Part shown: piece by piece, positions 41,962 through 50,521 of the stretch
Layout of the letters: every line of letters begins with the position of its first letter
Numbering within the stretch: position 1 is the first letter of the stretch
From: a virus
IMG/VR virus record: IMGVR_UViG_3300020469_003811
Coordinates: 1-64,000 of that record
Strand: one strand, 5' to 3'
Length of the DNA stretch: 64,000 bases
Translations under genes and position numbers: made by a program
Notes under the pieces: model-generated
What the model saw: the letters and a program-made list of their open reading frames with translations, nothing else
Database searches by the model: none
What the model was told of the DNA's origin: nothing

Positions 41962-43707
41962 TTATTCTGGTGCAACGTCTGTAGGAGGTGCTGTTCCACT
42001 AATTGGTGATGCTCCACCGCCTTCATTATCTTGCACATCTTCACCTGGATCTAGTTCTGGCGCCGCCGGTACAGGACTTGCTCCCACTGAGCCTAATCCT
42101 TCTGCACCTGGTCCCATAGACTGAGGCATTGTATCTTTATTTTCTTCTGCCCACATTTTCTCATTTTCAAAAATTTCTTCTTGTGACATTTTTAAGAATC
42201 TCTTCATTGCAAATCGTTTACTAATGTAAGGTGCAGTATTAACTTGATTGAATATGTTAACAAGTTGTGTGTCTAATTCAATTTGTCTGTACTTGCCAAA
42301 GTTTTGTGGTTCATTGAATTGTAATTCAAATGATCCTGAATCAATTTCAATTCCTCTATGCTTCAAGAACATTTTAAATTCTCTGTCAATGGCAGGTTGA
42401 ATAAATGATTGTAGACGTTTACAGAATTTTGTAAATCTATATTCTTGTATGTAGGCTGTACCTACTCTACCATCTGTGAAAGCTGTTTGTGGATCATTTG
42501 GTGTTGAAGGCAAGTATGCACTTGGCACTCTTAGACCTTTCATCAATTTATCATTGAAATATCTCAAGTCATCTATTTCACCTAATTGTGTTCCACCTGG
42601 TAATGTTTCAACTTTAGATCCTCTGCCCTCTGCCGTTTGAGCAAAGAAATAATCTTCAATCATTGATAATGGATTGTATGTTGCGTCCATTATGTTTGTT
42701 CCACCACCTGATTGGTTTGGAATTCTTCTTTGGTGTATTTCGTTTTTAACTCTTTCAATAAAGCCCATTGCTTTAGTTGTTGGCATATTACCTACATCAA
42801 TATAGAACACTCTTCTTTCAGGTGCTCTTTGTACTCTGTAGATTATAATTGCGTCTTCTAGTAATTCTTTTTGTTTAAAAGTTTTAAAGATTGGTTCAAG
42901 TATTGATATACCAAAAGGCCAAAATCTATCCATGCCTTCTGTCATACTTAAATGTACAACGTGTGATGCATCAATTGGATGTACTGTAGCATCTTTTTGA
43001 AATCTTGAACCGTAAGTACCACCTTGTCCTGATGTTTGCGGTCCACCGCCCATTGATCCACCTCTAGCTTGAGTTGAACCAAAGCCACCAATTGGCATTG
43101 GTGATGTAGTTGCATATCCCATTGGCGTATTAAACTTTGAATATGAGTCTGATGTTAAGTTAAGATTTTTAACATTAAGATCTAAGTTTCTAATAAAGTA
43201 GGCTTCAGGTCTTTTACCTTTACCTTCGTTGACAACAATCTTGTCTACAAAACTTTGATCAACCCAATACCATTTGTATGTTTGTGGGTCTCTTACAAAG
43301 ATTTGATCTCCATACTTTAGAGTGTTACGAACCATTTTGAAACAACGTTTGTTCCATTGGTTAATTTTGTTCCACTGATTTAGTGCATCACTTAATAACG
43401 ATACTTCAGTGTCTGTTGGATCATCTTTATAATGTACATTAAAAGGTGATTTGTTTTTTTCATCAATCTGTGTACAAAATTCTGCAATGGTATCTAGTGC
43501 TGAATTGATTTCAGTATCTAGGTCCATCATGTCATATTGATAATAACGTTCAACCCTGTTTGGTTGTCCAGCATATACTTCTGGTAACCATGAATTGTAT
43601 TTGGAATTTGATGCTGTATTTGGGTTGACCGTAGGTGTGATACTGCCCATCGCTGAACGCGAACCAGTTGCTGTATCGTAGGGTTTAAAGTATTTTCTCC
43701 AACTCAT
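41962..43707 (-). CDS. 20: gp20 portal protein
   Basis: A 581-residue portal (T4 gp20, 524). Signatures: Y-Y-Q-Y-D-M-M-D-L-D-T-E-I, R-N-T-L-K-Y-G-D, E-D-A-I-I-I-Y-R-V-Q-R-A-P-E-R-R-V-F-Y-I-D-V-G-N and L-R-V-P-S-A-Y-L. The C-terminus is a Pro/Gly/Ala-rich tail. Twelve copies form the DNA channel at the capsid vertex and dock gp17. A perfect TATAAATA ends 5 nt before the ATG. Confidence 0.97.
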   Translation of the reverse strand: MSWRKYFKPYDTATGSRSAMGSITPTVNPNTASNSKYNSWLPEVYAGQPNRVERYYQYDMMDLDTEINSALDTIAEFCTQIDEKNKSPFNVHYKDDPTDTEVSLLSDALNQWNKINQWNKRCFKMVRNTLKYGDQIFVRDPQTYKWYWVDQSFVDKIVVNEGKGKRPEAYFIRNLDLNVKNLNLTSDSYSKFNTPMGYATTSPMPIGGFGSTQARGGSMGGGPQTSGQGGTYGSRFQKDATVHPIDASHVVHLSMTEGMDRFWPFGISILEPIFKTFKQKELLEDAIIIYRVQRAPERRVFYIDVGNMPTTKAMGFIERVKNEIHQRRIPNQSGGGTNIMDATYNPLSMIEDYFFAQTAEGRGSKVETLPGGTQLGEIDDLRYFNDKLMKGLRVPSAYLPSTPNDPQTAFTDGRVGTAYIQEYRFTKFCKRLQSFIQPAIDREFKMFLKHRGIEIDSGSFELQFNEPQNFGKYRQIELDTQLVNIFNQVNTAPYISKRFAMKRFLKMSQEEIFENEKMWAEENKDTMPQSMGPGAEGLGSVGASPVPAAPELDPGEDVQDNEGGGASPISGTAPPTDVAPE

Positions 43708-43712
43708 GCTAC

Positions 43713-43720
43713 TATTTATA
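43713..43720 (-). promoter_or_regulatory. Late promoter of gp20, N5 from ATG
   Basis: Perfect TATAAATA then GTAGC then the gp20 ATG at 43707. Confidence 0.8.
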
Positions 43721-43784
43721 ATACCTTTTAATTGTTTGACTCTTGTAGTGTAGCTGAATTACCAATATATGTCAAGTGATTTTA

Positions 43785-46010
43785 TTATTTGTGTAATACA
43801 GTTTGTATGTTGGTATTGGATTTTTTCAATAGATCAATCAATGTTGTCATCTGTTCTTGGGTAATAACACCGTTTGCCGCAATCTCTTTCAGGTAATCTT
43901 CTGGTTTTTTCTCTTGATTAACATAACTTTGTGCATCACCAAACATTGGCATTATTCTAATTTTGCTTCTAGATCTTGCAGAAGAACCAACTCCGGCAGA
44001 CCCTTGTCCACTATAATTGGAGCCATCTATATTAAAATTACCAGTACTTGTATTTCCTCCAAGTACTTTTCCTGAAGAATAATATTGACCATCATTTTCA
44101 TTTAATTTTTTTATTGCCGCGGCCACGTGTTCGGGATCAACCATTCCATCTTTTGCCGCTTTAAAACCGGCAGTTCCTGGTGTGGTCTGCATATAACCAA
44201 GCATACTCATATTACCAGTTACTCTCATCATCTCGTAAAGAATTTTTCTTCGTTCTGCATCAGCTTGGCCTGGTCTACCGGTCGCAACATTATTATATTG
44301 ATCTCGTAATGCATCAAGTTTACCTAGTTTTTCTTTATTCATTCCTGTTGGTAATTTTTCAGCTAAACTTCTTTGCAGTGACGCACCTATGGCACCTGCC
44401 GCTGTGTGGAACATACCACTCATGAATCTAGTAATACCATTCATAATTTTATTGATCATGCCAAATATTCCATTGTTTGGATCTGAGATAAAGTTTGCTA
44501 ATTTATTTCCTAGGTCTGCAATATAGTTTCCAAAATTTTCAATTGCTTTGATCACACCATCTGTTAAAAATGCTAATGCCAATTTGTTAAATGCAACTCT
44601 TAATATTGTCATTGTTCTAGATAGTCTTGATTGTACCTGTGCTAACTCGCCTGGTTTTAATTCAGCTTGTGCTCTGGCCATCTCTTTGAAGTCATTGGTA
44701 ACAACATCAATGTTTTCAGACAAATTAGAAAGTTTGATAACTGCATCTGCCATTGGCACCCCAGCTATCTCTAATGCTTGTAATCTTCTTCTATCAATTT
44801 TTCCAACCCTAATTACATTTTCTCTAAATGCATCTAGTCCTGCCGCAACATCATCTGTTCCTCCTCCACCGGAAATAATTTTATTCAATTTTTCCAATGA
44901 AGAATAAAGTCTAGGTGATACAGTTAGTAGTTGTCTTGCTGATTCATCAAATGCCAATGTACCTCTACCAATACCTTGTGACAACATACTAGACAGTTGT
45001 CCACCTATCTCAGGACCAAATGCGGCCAAACCTGCAAAACCAACCTGTGCTGATTTCAAAGAATTCTGTCTCATAAAGTCTGGTAGCATTCTCATTCTAT
45101 TTGTGAACGATGCCATTATTGATGCTTGAGCCACCATGGATCTAATTACATCTGCTGATACTTTAGTAAGTGAAGAGAACTGCTGAGTTACTCTTAAAAC
45201 TTCTACTGTATGATCTGCAAGATTTTGTCCATCGGCTTGAACAGCAATACCCATTCTTCTAAATAGTTCTGCTTGTTCACCAACTTGTTCATTTAACTCT
45301 GCTACAGACAAACCTAATAGTCCTTGTGAGTCTAATGTTTTTTGAACCACGTTAGAGGCATCAAACAATGTTGTGCCAAACACATCTATTGCTTTGCTGT
45401 ATTGTGTCACGTATTCTGCCGCTTCGTCTACTGTCATACCTGCTTTTGCGGCCGACACACCCAGTGATGCTATTCCGTTTGCCACACCTTCTGTGGCCTG
45501 GAAATCAAAGAAACCTCCTCTAAATAGTGTTGCTTCTAATCTTCCCAACTTCATTAAAAACTTGAATGCTGTTGTTACTCCATGTACAAGTCCAACTAGT
45601 GCCGCAACACCAACATTTAAAAATCTTGTGAACTTGCCAAGACTACCAAACACATTACTAAAAGCACTCCCAACGGTTCCACTAGGTGAAGCCATTTTTT
45701 CTACTGCTGATACTAGTTTGGAATTGCCTTTTGACTGTTCTTGAAGTGCTTTCTTTTGAAGTTTGATTTCTTCTTGATCATTTCTTTTTTGTCGTGCGTC
45801 TTCTTTTGTTTGTTGCTGATGTGCTTTTTTTGTAGCTGTTGCTTCGGCTTTATTTCCTTCTCTGAGTATTTTAGAAATAAGTTTGCTATCGCCAGCGGCC
45901 ACTCTAAGCTGTTCTTTAAGAATCTTTGCAATTTGCTGTATGCTCTCTTCATAGGCAAATTCTGGTATTCTTACCTGTTTTCCATCTAATTCTATATCAA
46001 TATATTTCAT
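43785..46010 (-). CDS. 29: Tape measure protein (gp29-like)
   Basis: A 741-residue helical protein. N-terminal coiled coil (about 35-100, very Lys/Gln/Glu-rich), hydrophobic segments near 130-150 (V-A-A-L-V-G-L-V-H-G-V), repeated Ala/Gly-rich helices and another hydrophobic stretch near 480-540. Position beside the gp26/51 chaperone gene agrees with the tape-measure role. T4 gp29 is 590 residues and sets tail length from inside the tube. Divergent late promoters separate it from gp26. Confidence 0.82.
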   Translation of the reverse strand: MKYIDIELDGKQVRIPEFAYEESIQQIAKILKEQLRVAAGDSKLISKILREGNKAEATATKKAHQQQTKEDARQKRNDQEEIKLQKKALQEQSKGNSKLVSAVEKMASPSGTVGSAFSNVFGSLGKFTRFLNVGVAALVGLVHGVTTAFKFLMKLGRLEATLFRGGFFDFQATEGVANGIASLGVSAAKAGMTVDEAAEYVTQYSKAIDVFGTTLFDASNVVQKTLDSQGLLGLSVAELNEQVGEQAELFRRMGIAVQADGQNLADHTVEVLRVTQQFSSLTKVSADVIRSMVAQASIMASFTNRMRMLPDFMRQNSLKSAQVGFAGLAAFGPEIGGQLSSMLSQGIGRGTLAFDESARQLLTVSPRLYSSLEKLNKIISGGGGTDDVAAGLDAFRENVIRVGKIDRRRLQALEIAGVPMADAVIKLSNLSENIDVVTNDFKEMARAQAELKPGELAQVQSRLSRTMTILRVAFNKLALAFLTDGVIKAIENFGNYIADLGNKLANFISDPNNGIFGMINKIMNGITRFMSGMFHTAAGAIGASLQRSLAEKLPTGMNKEKLGKLDALRDQYNNVATGRPGQADAERRKILYEMMRVTGNMSMLGYMQTTPGTAGFKAAKDGMVDPEHVAAAIKKLNENDGQYYSSGKVLGGNTSTGNFNIDGSNYSGQGSAGVGSSARSRSKIRIMPMFGDAQSYVNQEKKPEDYLKEIAANGVITQEQMTTLIDLLKKSNTNIQTVLHK

Positions 46011-46065
46011 CGTGATAAATAATTAAGTACGCACTTAATAATCCTTATAAGTATCATTATAAAGA

Positions 46066-46073
46066 TATTTATA
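46066..46073 (-). promoter_or_regulatory. Late promoter of tape measure gene
   Basis: TATAAATA about 55 nt before the ATG at 46010; here the message would have a normal leader. Confidence 0.55.
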
Positions 46074-46112
46074 TAGACCTTTAAATACGTACTTTATATA
46101 CTAGGAAAAAAA

Positions 46113-46967
46113 ATGACAACAAACGAAAAACCAAGTAACCCACTAAAGCAATATTATAGAGCACCTAAACTTTATACTAGTTTGCCATCTGCGGGTCAAT
46201 ACGACAGCACAGAAGAAAAGTCAGCTTCAGGTGAAGTGGCTGTGTATGCCATGACTTCTAAAGATGAATTGACTTTGAGAAATCCAGATGCATTGTTAAA
46301 TGGCGAAGCTGTTATACAACTTATTAAAAGTTGTGTTCCAGATATTGCTAATGCAAGAGCATTGCCAGTATGCGATGTTGACATATTGTTAATTGCAATA
46401 CGTATGGCAACATATGGAGAAATCATGGAGACAAAAATTAGATCTCCACATGGTGCCAAAAGAGAAGATGAATATAGTGTGAACTTGAACGTCATACTTG
46501 AAAATGTACGACCAATAATGCCTGATCCAAATGTTGTTTTGAGCAACGGCATTGTTTGTTATGTTCGTCCGTTTACATATAATACACAAACAAAATTAAA
46601 TCTGTTGGCTTACGACCAAGCCAAAGCAATTCGTAACATTGAAGATGCTGGTGGCGAAGGATCTAATCCTGAACTGTCGCAATTTAAAACCATGTTTGTG
46701 AAATTAGCTGATCAGAACACAGACTCCATGGTTGAATCTGTTGTTAAAATTACCACACCTGATGGTGATACTGTTCTTGATAAAGCACAAATCAAAGAAT
46801 TCTTATTAAATTTAGATGCTGTCAGCATCAAAAAAATTGATAATAAGATAATTGAGCTCAACCAATCCTCAAGCACCGTAAAACAAAAATTTGTTTGTAA
46901 AGAGACCAACGAAGAATTCGAATCGGAAGTGAGGCTCGACCCTGCGGATTTTTTCGTAGCTTCTTAA
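46113..46967 (+). CDS. 26: gp26-like baseplate hub/tail chaperone
   Basis: A 284-residue protein of the T4 gp26/gp51 baseplate family: P-L-x-x-Y-Y-R-A-P-K-L-Y-x-x-L-P-S near 10-26, M-T-S-K-D-E-L, D-V-D-I-L-L-I-A-I-R, and F-V-C-K-E-T-N-E-E-F at the C-terminal end. T4 gp26 is 208 residues and helps hub assembly. Codons GAT TTT TTC at 46947-46955 form the slippery heptamer T TTT TTC four codons before the stop. Slippage would add the downstream 76-residue frame. TTAAATA and AGGA are upstream. Confidence 0.8.
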   Translation: MTTNEKPSNPLKQYYRAPKLYTSLPSAGQYDSTEEKSASGEVAVYAMTSKDELTLRNPDALLNGEAVIQLIKSCVPDIANARALPVCDVDILLIAIRMATYGEIMETKIRSPHGAKREDEYSVNLNVILENVRPIMPDPNVVLSNGIVCYVRPFTYNTQTKLNLLAYDQAKAIRNIEDAGGEGSNPELSQFKTMFVKLADQNTDSMVESVVKITTPDGDTVLDKAQIKEFLLNLDAVSIKKIDNKIIELNQSSSTVKQKFVCKETNEEFESEVRLDPADFFVAS

Positions 46968-47185
46968 TAACACACTCTCCTTCTGAGATAGCGACGTACT
47001 TCGAAGAGTTGCAAAACGATCAACGACAGATCAGACAAAGTGTTTGGGAAGTGATGTGGTATATGCGTGGATCAATATCAATGAATGAGGCATGGGGACT
47101 TACGTTTGAAGATAAAAAACAAATACAAGAATTCTTAAAAGAAAATCAAGAAAGATTTAAAGGTGCCATGTCACCAATTGTTTAA
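46955..47185 (+). CDS. 51: gp51-like extension in frame -1
   Basis: A 76-codon open frame that continues exactly from the T TTT TTC heptamer (46949-46955). It reads ...Q-S-V-W-E-V-M-W-Y-M-R-G-S-I-S-M then L-T-F-E-D-K-K-Q-I and K-E-N-Q-E-R-F-K-G, resembling the C-terminal part of gp51-type hub assembly proteins. No ATG or GTG with a Shine-Dalgarno occurs in its first 30 codons. -1 slippage gives a 357-residue gp26-gp51 fusion. Genes 26 and 51 are adjacent but separate in T4. It sits next to the tape measure gene, as frameshifted tail chaperones do. Confidence 0.78.
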   Translation, partial: RSFLITHSPSEIATYFEELQNDQRQIRQSVWEVMWYMRGSISMNEAWGLTFEDKKQIQEFLKENQERFKGAMSPIV

Positions 47186-47439
47186 TTTGTTTTAGAAGAT
47201 ACCAATTTCATAGTCAACTGATAATCTTTGTATGCTTGATTGACTGCTGGATATTTTTTACGCAACTGTTTTTCTTCTTTTAGTTTTGTTTCAAATCTAC
47301 GTAATTTATTTTTTAAACTGTATTCTTCGTTTTTGTGAGAAGTTTTTACTATTGTTCTTCTGGTTATGATTGCTTGATTTTTGACTTCTTTTTTCAAAGC
47401 AAGGATTTCATTTTTAAGTGTTTTGTTGCTGTTTGGCAT
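47182..47439 (-). CDS. Small coiled-coil hypothetical protein
   Basis: An 85-residue, Lys-rich helical protein with heptads over its full length, convergent with the gp51-like frame (4-nt overlap). No motif is recognised. Confidence 0.55.
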   Translation of the reverse strand: MPNSNKTLKNEILALKKEVKNQAIITRRTIVKTSHKNEEYSLKNKLRRFETKLKEEKQLRKKYPAVNQAYKDYQLTMKLVSSKTN

Positions 47440-47440
47440 T

Positions 47441-47764
47441 TTACTTTATATATAAACTAAAAAGAAAAGCATCTTTTCTGTTTGAAAAACTTATTATTGC
47501 CTGTTGGTCGTTCCAATGTGTTCCATCTTCGTAGTCTTCGTATGTGTTTTCTGTGTCTTCAAAGTGCCAACCAAACTTTCCTTTGCAATGATCACTGCAC
47601 CAGTCAATATATTCTCCATTCACTCCATGTGCAGGCAGTCTTACTTTGTACTTGAACTCTTTTAGGTATCCGCAAGTTTTAGGAATAAGGCCGTTGTTCT
47701 CTAACCGGCAATCTCTGTAATCCCACTCGTTATCTAGTGGATCTGCTATTCTTGGTATTGTCAT
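47441..47764 (-). CDS. Hypothetical Cys-containing small protein
   Basis: A 107-residue protein with D-Y-R-D-C, K-T-C-G-Y and W-C-S-D-H-C-K-G, a set of Cys/His that could bind zinc. It is Trp/Tyr/Asp-rich. The gene is cotranscribed with neighbours on both sides. Function unknown. Confidence 0.55.
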   Translation of the reverse strand: MTIPRIADPLDNEWDYRDCRLENNGLIPKTCGYLKEFKYKVRLPAHGVNGEYIDWCSDHCKGKFGWHFEDTENTYEDYEDGTHWNDQQAIISFSNRKDAFLFSLYIK

Positions 47765-47879
47765 CTTCTTGTGTTTCTTTCCACTTCCAATAACCAGTTA
47801 ACCAGTCTTTGTGACTAGTTTCTTTTTTTGAAATTTTAGTAGGTTTACTTTTTTTGTTTACTGTTTTTTTCTTCTTCAT
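47730..47879 (-). CDS. Lysine-rich 49-residue peptide
   Basis: A short open frame with a strongly basic N-terminus (K-K-K-K-T-V-N-K-K-S-K) and a W-L-T-G-Y-W-K-W-K core. It overlaps the next gene by 35 nt. The aromatic core makes it a better candidate than random sequence, but coding status is not certain. Confidence 0.45.
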   Translation of the reverse strand: MKKKKTVNKKSKPTKISKKETSHKDWLTGYWKWKETQEDDNTKNSRSTR

Positions 47880-47932
47880 ACACTATAATATACTTGTTTA
47901 TTGTGACAAAGTCAACACAATAAATAGAGTAA

Positions 47933-49396
47933 ATGACTAAGAAATCAAACAAAAATATAGATAAACCTATCTGCAACGCACCATTTACATCAGCTTATTA
48001 CTTTGGGCTGAGAGGTAATTTGGGTTTTTGCTGTGCATGGGAAGATGACGAACAGCCGTATTACAAAGTACACAAAGACGGAGCTCCGGAAGATTTTTGG
48101 ACTAGCAAATACGCCCAAGACATCAGACAACAAATGCTTGACGGTGAATGGCCCAAGGGATGTTCTGGTTGTAAGTGGCACGTTGAACGAGGACTAGAAT
48201 CAGATATAGCTGGGTTTGAATCAATACCTGTAGATAAAAAAGACTTTGATGTTGTGTACGGAAATACCACACATAAAAAACCAGTGTATTTGGATTACAG
48301 GCCAGACAATTTATGTAACTTGTCGTGTATACAATGTAGTCCCGCCAATAGCTCAATAATTGAAAACTTTGGAGACAAAGAAACATGGGGCATAGGTCAA
48401 GACACATGGCGTGGCTCTTTAAAAACACTTAAAGAAAATAAGGATAGACATCATGAAATAGAACAGTTTGTAAATGAACATCTTTTACATCAAGGATTGT
48501 TACAAATAAAAGTACTTGGTGGAGAGCCTACTATCAATGCTGGTGTGCAAAGAACTTTAAAACATTTGATTGATAAGGACTATGCTAAAGATATTAGATT
48601 AAAGGTTACAACAAATTTTACTAATCTTAATAAAACATACGAACTGTTTTCTCATTTCAAAGAAGTTAGTGTAACTGCTAGTATCGATGGTGCAGGAAAA
48701 ACATACGAATATGTCAGACACCCAGCCAAATGGAAAGTTGTTAAAAAAAACATATTGACTTTCATGGAAAAATATCTAACCAAGCCAGGATATTCACTTT
48801 CCGTAAACACCTGTATGATGGCCCACATGGCTTTTACGTTAACAGATTGGTTATCTGAATTGTCAGATATTTGGTTTCGAGAAAGACTTCATATTGTGGG
48901 TAAACAAGGTATAGATAACTTGTGGGGAAATATTTCTATAATACCTGTACTTGAGCCTCACTCAACCATTAATGCAATACCCAGTAAATTCATAAATGAT
49001 ATTTTACATGAATTAGAAACATTAAAGAAAACACTAAATGGAAGAAACAAAACGTTTGTAGATGAAATAACTAAATTAGGCTTGAAGCCAAACGACTGGC
49101 CGTACGTAGGCACACCAGACTACCTCATTGACAAACTGATAAAAGTATTTCAAGATCACAAGTATGATGAACAGGCTCACTATGCATGGGCAGTAATGGC
49201 CGTGGCACAGCACAACTTTAAAAATTGTGATCTCACAAAATTAGATCCACGTTTCCTAGAGATGTTTGATATGCTTGACGAAGGAACCGTGTTTATAAAA
49301 CATAAATTTTATTATCCAGATACTTACAAATCATGGAAGAAAAACAAAGAAAAAGATCCTAATTTTAAATTTTTTCCAACTGCAAAAAAGCCCTAA
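47933..49396 (+). CDS. Radical SAM protein with N-terminal twitch-like Cys
   Basis: A 487-residue radical SAM protein. The SAM cluster motif C128-x3-C132-x2-C135 (N-L-C-N-L-S-C-I-Q-C) follows an N-terminal about 120-residue module with C14, C33-C34 and C77-x2-C80, which looks like an auxiliary-cluster (twitch/SPASM-type) domain placed in front. G-G-E-P near residue 199 is the GGE-like strand of the radical SAM core. ATAAATA lies 6 nt before the ATG. It is not closely similar to the radical SAM protein at 17385. Substrate unknown. Confidence 0.88.
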   Translation: MTKKSNKNIDKPICNAPFTSAYYFGLRGNLGFCCAWEDDEQPYYKVHKDGAPEDFWTSKYAQDIRQQMLDGEWPKGCSGCKWHVERGLESDIAGFESIPVDKKDFDVVYGNTTHKKPVYLDYRPDNLCNLSCIQCSPANSSIIENFGDKETWGIGQDTWRGSLKTLKENKDRHHEIEQFVNEHLLHQGLLQIKVLGGEPTINAGVQRTLKHLIDKDYAKDIRLKVTTNFTNLNKTYELFSHFKEVSVTASIDGAGKTYEYVRHPAKWKVVKKNILTFMEKYLTKPGYSLSVNTCMMAHMAFTLTDWLSELSDIWFRERLHIVGKQGIDNLWGNISIIPVLEPHSTINAIPSKFINDILHELETLKKTLNGRNKTFVDEITKLGLKPNDWPYVGTPDYLIDKLIKVFQDHKYDEQAHYAWAVMAVAQHNFKNCDLTKLDPRFLEMFDMLDEGTVFIKHKFYYPDTYKSWKKNKEKDPNFKFFPTAKKP

Positions 49397-49419
49397 ATCA
49401 AACATCTTAAAAAAAGAGG

Positions 49420-49449
49420 TTGACTATATTTCCTATTCTGTCTTAATAT
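49420..49449 (+). promoter_or_regulatory. Sigma70-type promoter of noncoding region
   Basis: TTGACT (49420-49425), 18-nt spacer, TAATAT (49444-49449). Expected start near 49456, just before a segment shared with the gp32 leader. Confidence 0.6.
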
Positions 49450-49455
49450 AATGTT

Positions 49456-50000
49456 ATTAGGCACATTATAGGCAAACATAGGCAATATAGCATCTCTACA
49501 AAAAGCGAATTACGGTGTAACAACACAGGCGAATCGCACGATGCAAGACAAGTGTTAACTCAGGCACAAATGACAATGGCTCTGCTAGAGAAAGAAATGC
49601 AACCATTATCTTATACATAGACGGTCAGTTTTGGATATGTATAGGTCCCGTTGGATGAAGTAGGATTGATAGGGGTACAGGCCAACCGCCTCTTTAGGAT
49701 CCGTAAGCTGGATGACTAATCTCTGGTAATATATAAAGCAATTTAATATTAACAAAGAAAAGTTCTTCACCCGTAGCAGGGTGAAGTATGGCCAAATCTT
49801 GGTAATAAGTGATACAAACAAATATCTAAGTAATCAAATAGAAAACAAAAAAGCTAATACAAAGTACACTATCCAATATGATAACATTCTCCTAAGAGAA
49901 TAGAGCATTCCGCCGAAGAGGTGATACGGGTCCGCAAAGAAGGCTTGCAAATTTTAATTAAGTATTGTATAGTAAACATAATGACGAAGATTTTTTTTAG
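49456..50000 (+). ncRNA. Candidate long structured noncoding RNA
   Basis: The only gene-free stretch over 300 bp in the window (49397-50008). Both strands lack a credible coding frame. A sigma70-type promoter opens it. Hairpins seen: CTTCACCC/GGGTGAAG (49765-49786, perfect 8 bp), ATTCTC/GAGAAT (49886-49901), GTTGG/CCAAC around 49650-49685, plus GGATCC-GTAAGCT-GGATG. The 5' end carries ATAGGCAAACATAGGC shared with gp32 mRNA. It is more GC-rich and less coding-like than neighbours. I found no tRNA, tmRNA, RNase P or group I intron core. The 3' end is not defined; it may be the leader of the nuclease gene. Confidence 0.5.
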
Positions 50001-50008
50001 GGGCACCC

Positions 50009-50521
50009 ATGGGTAGTAAATCAAAAACCAAAGGCAAAATTTACGAAAGAGAAATTGCTAATTTTTTAAGTGACTTGTACAACGAGTCATTTACCAGAGT
50101 ACCGCATTCAGGTGCTTTCATTGGCGGACAGAATTTTTCTAGAATACAAAATTTATCAGAAAATCAAACAAGAGGTTTCAAGGGCGATATTATTCCACCT
50201 GACTCTTTTCCACTATTAGTGATTGAAGCAAAAAACTACGGAGAGTTTCGTTGGAATCATCTAGCACTAGGACAACAAGTCAAACAGCTAGACGAATGGA
50301 TTGGTCAAGCAGAAGACAGTTGCGAAGACAAAGACAAATGGTTGTTGTGTGTAAAGATCACAAGACAAGGCGAATTTGTGTTATGGGATCCAACACGTTT
50401 TACCAATTTAGATCATGATTTGACTTACGGTAAGTATTGTTATATTGAAACAAGTAAGTTTTGGAAAGCCAACAGCGATAAAATCAAAGAACAAAGTAAA
50501 AAACAAAATGTCACAGAATAA
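50009..50521 (+). CDS. PD-(D/E)xK nuclease, resolvase-like
   Basis: A 170-residue protein with a basic N-terminus and a nuclease core: E14 in the first helix, G-D (F-K-G-D-I-I-P-P-D-S-F) near 57-67 followed by V-I-E-A-K-N-Y near 72-78, the D-x(n)-E-x-K signature. The size and N-terminal K-x-K-G-x-x-Y-E-R-E-I fit archaeal Hjc/RecU-type Holliday junction resolvases. The T4 resolvase gp49 is not seen in the window, so this could replace it. Confidence 0.68.
   Translation: MGSKSKTKGKIYEREIANFLSDLYNESFTRVPHSGAFIGGQNFSRIQNLSENQTRGFKGDIIPPDSFPLLVIEAKNYGEFRWNHLALGQQVKQLDEWIGQAEDSCEDKDKWLLCVKITRQGEFVLWDPTRFTNLDHDLTYGKYCYIETSKFWKANSDKIKEQSKKQNVTE

Noticed and set aside
49606-49821. 71-codon minus-strand frame in the gene-free region
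   Set aside because: No ribosome site, odd composition, and it lies across the predicted hairpins; more likely chance within a noncoding RNA.
49456-50000. tRNA, tmRNA, RNase P RNA or group I intron
   Set aside because: No cloverleaf with TTCGANTC arm and CCA-type acceptor, no tag-peptide region with tRNA-like ends, no P4-type core or group I P7 core could be found by eye.
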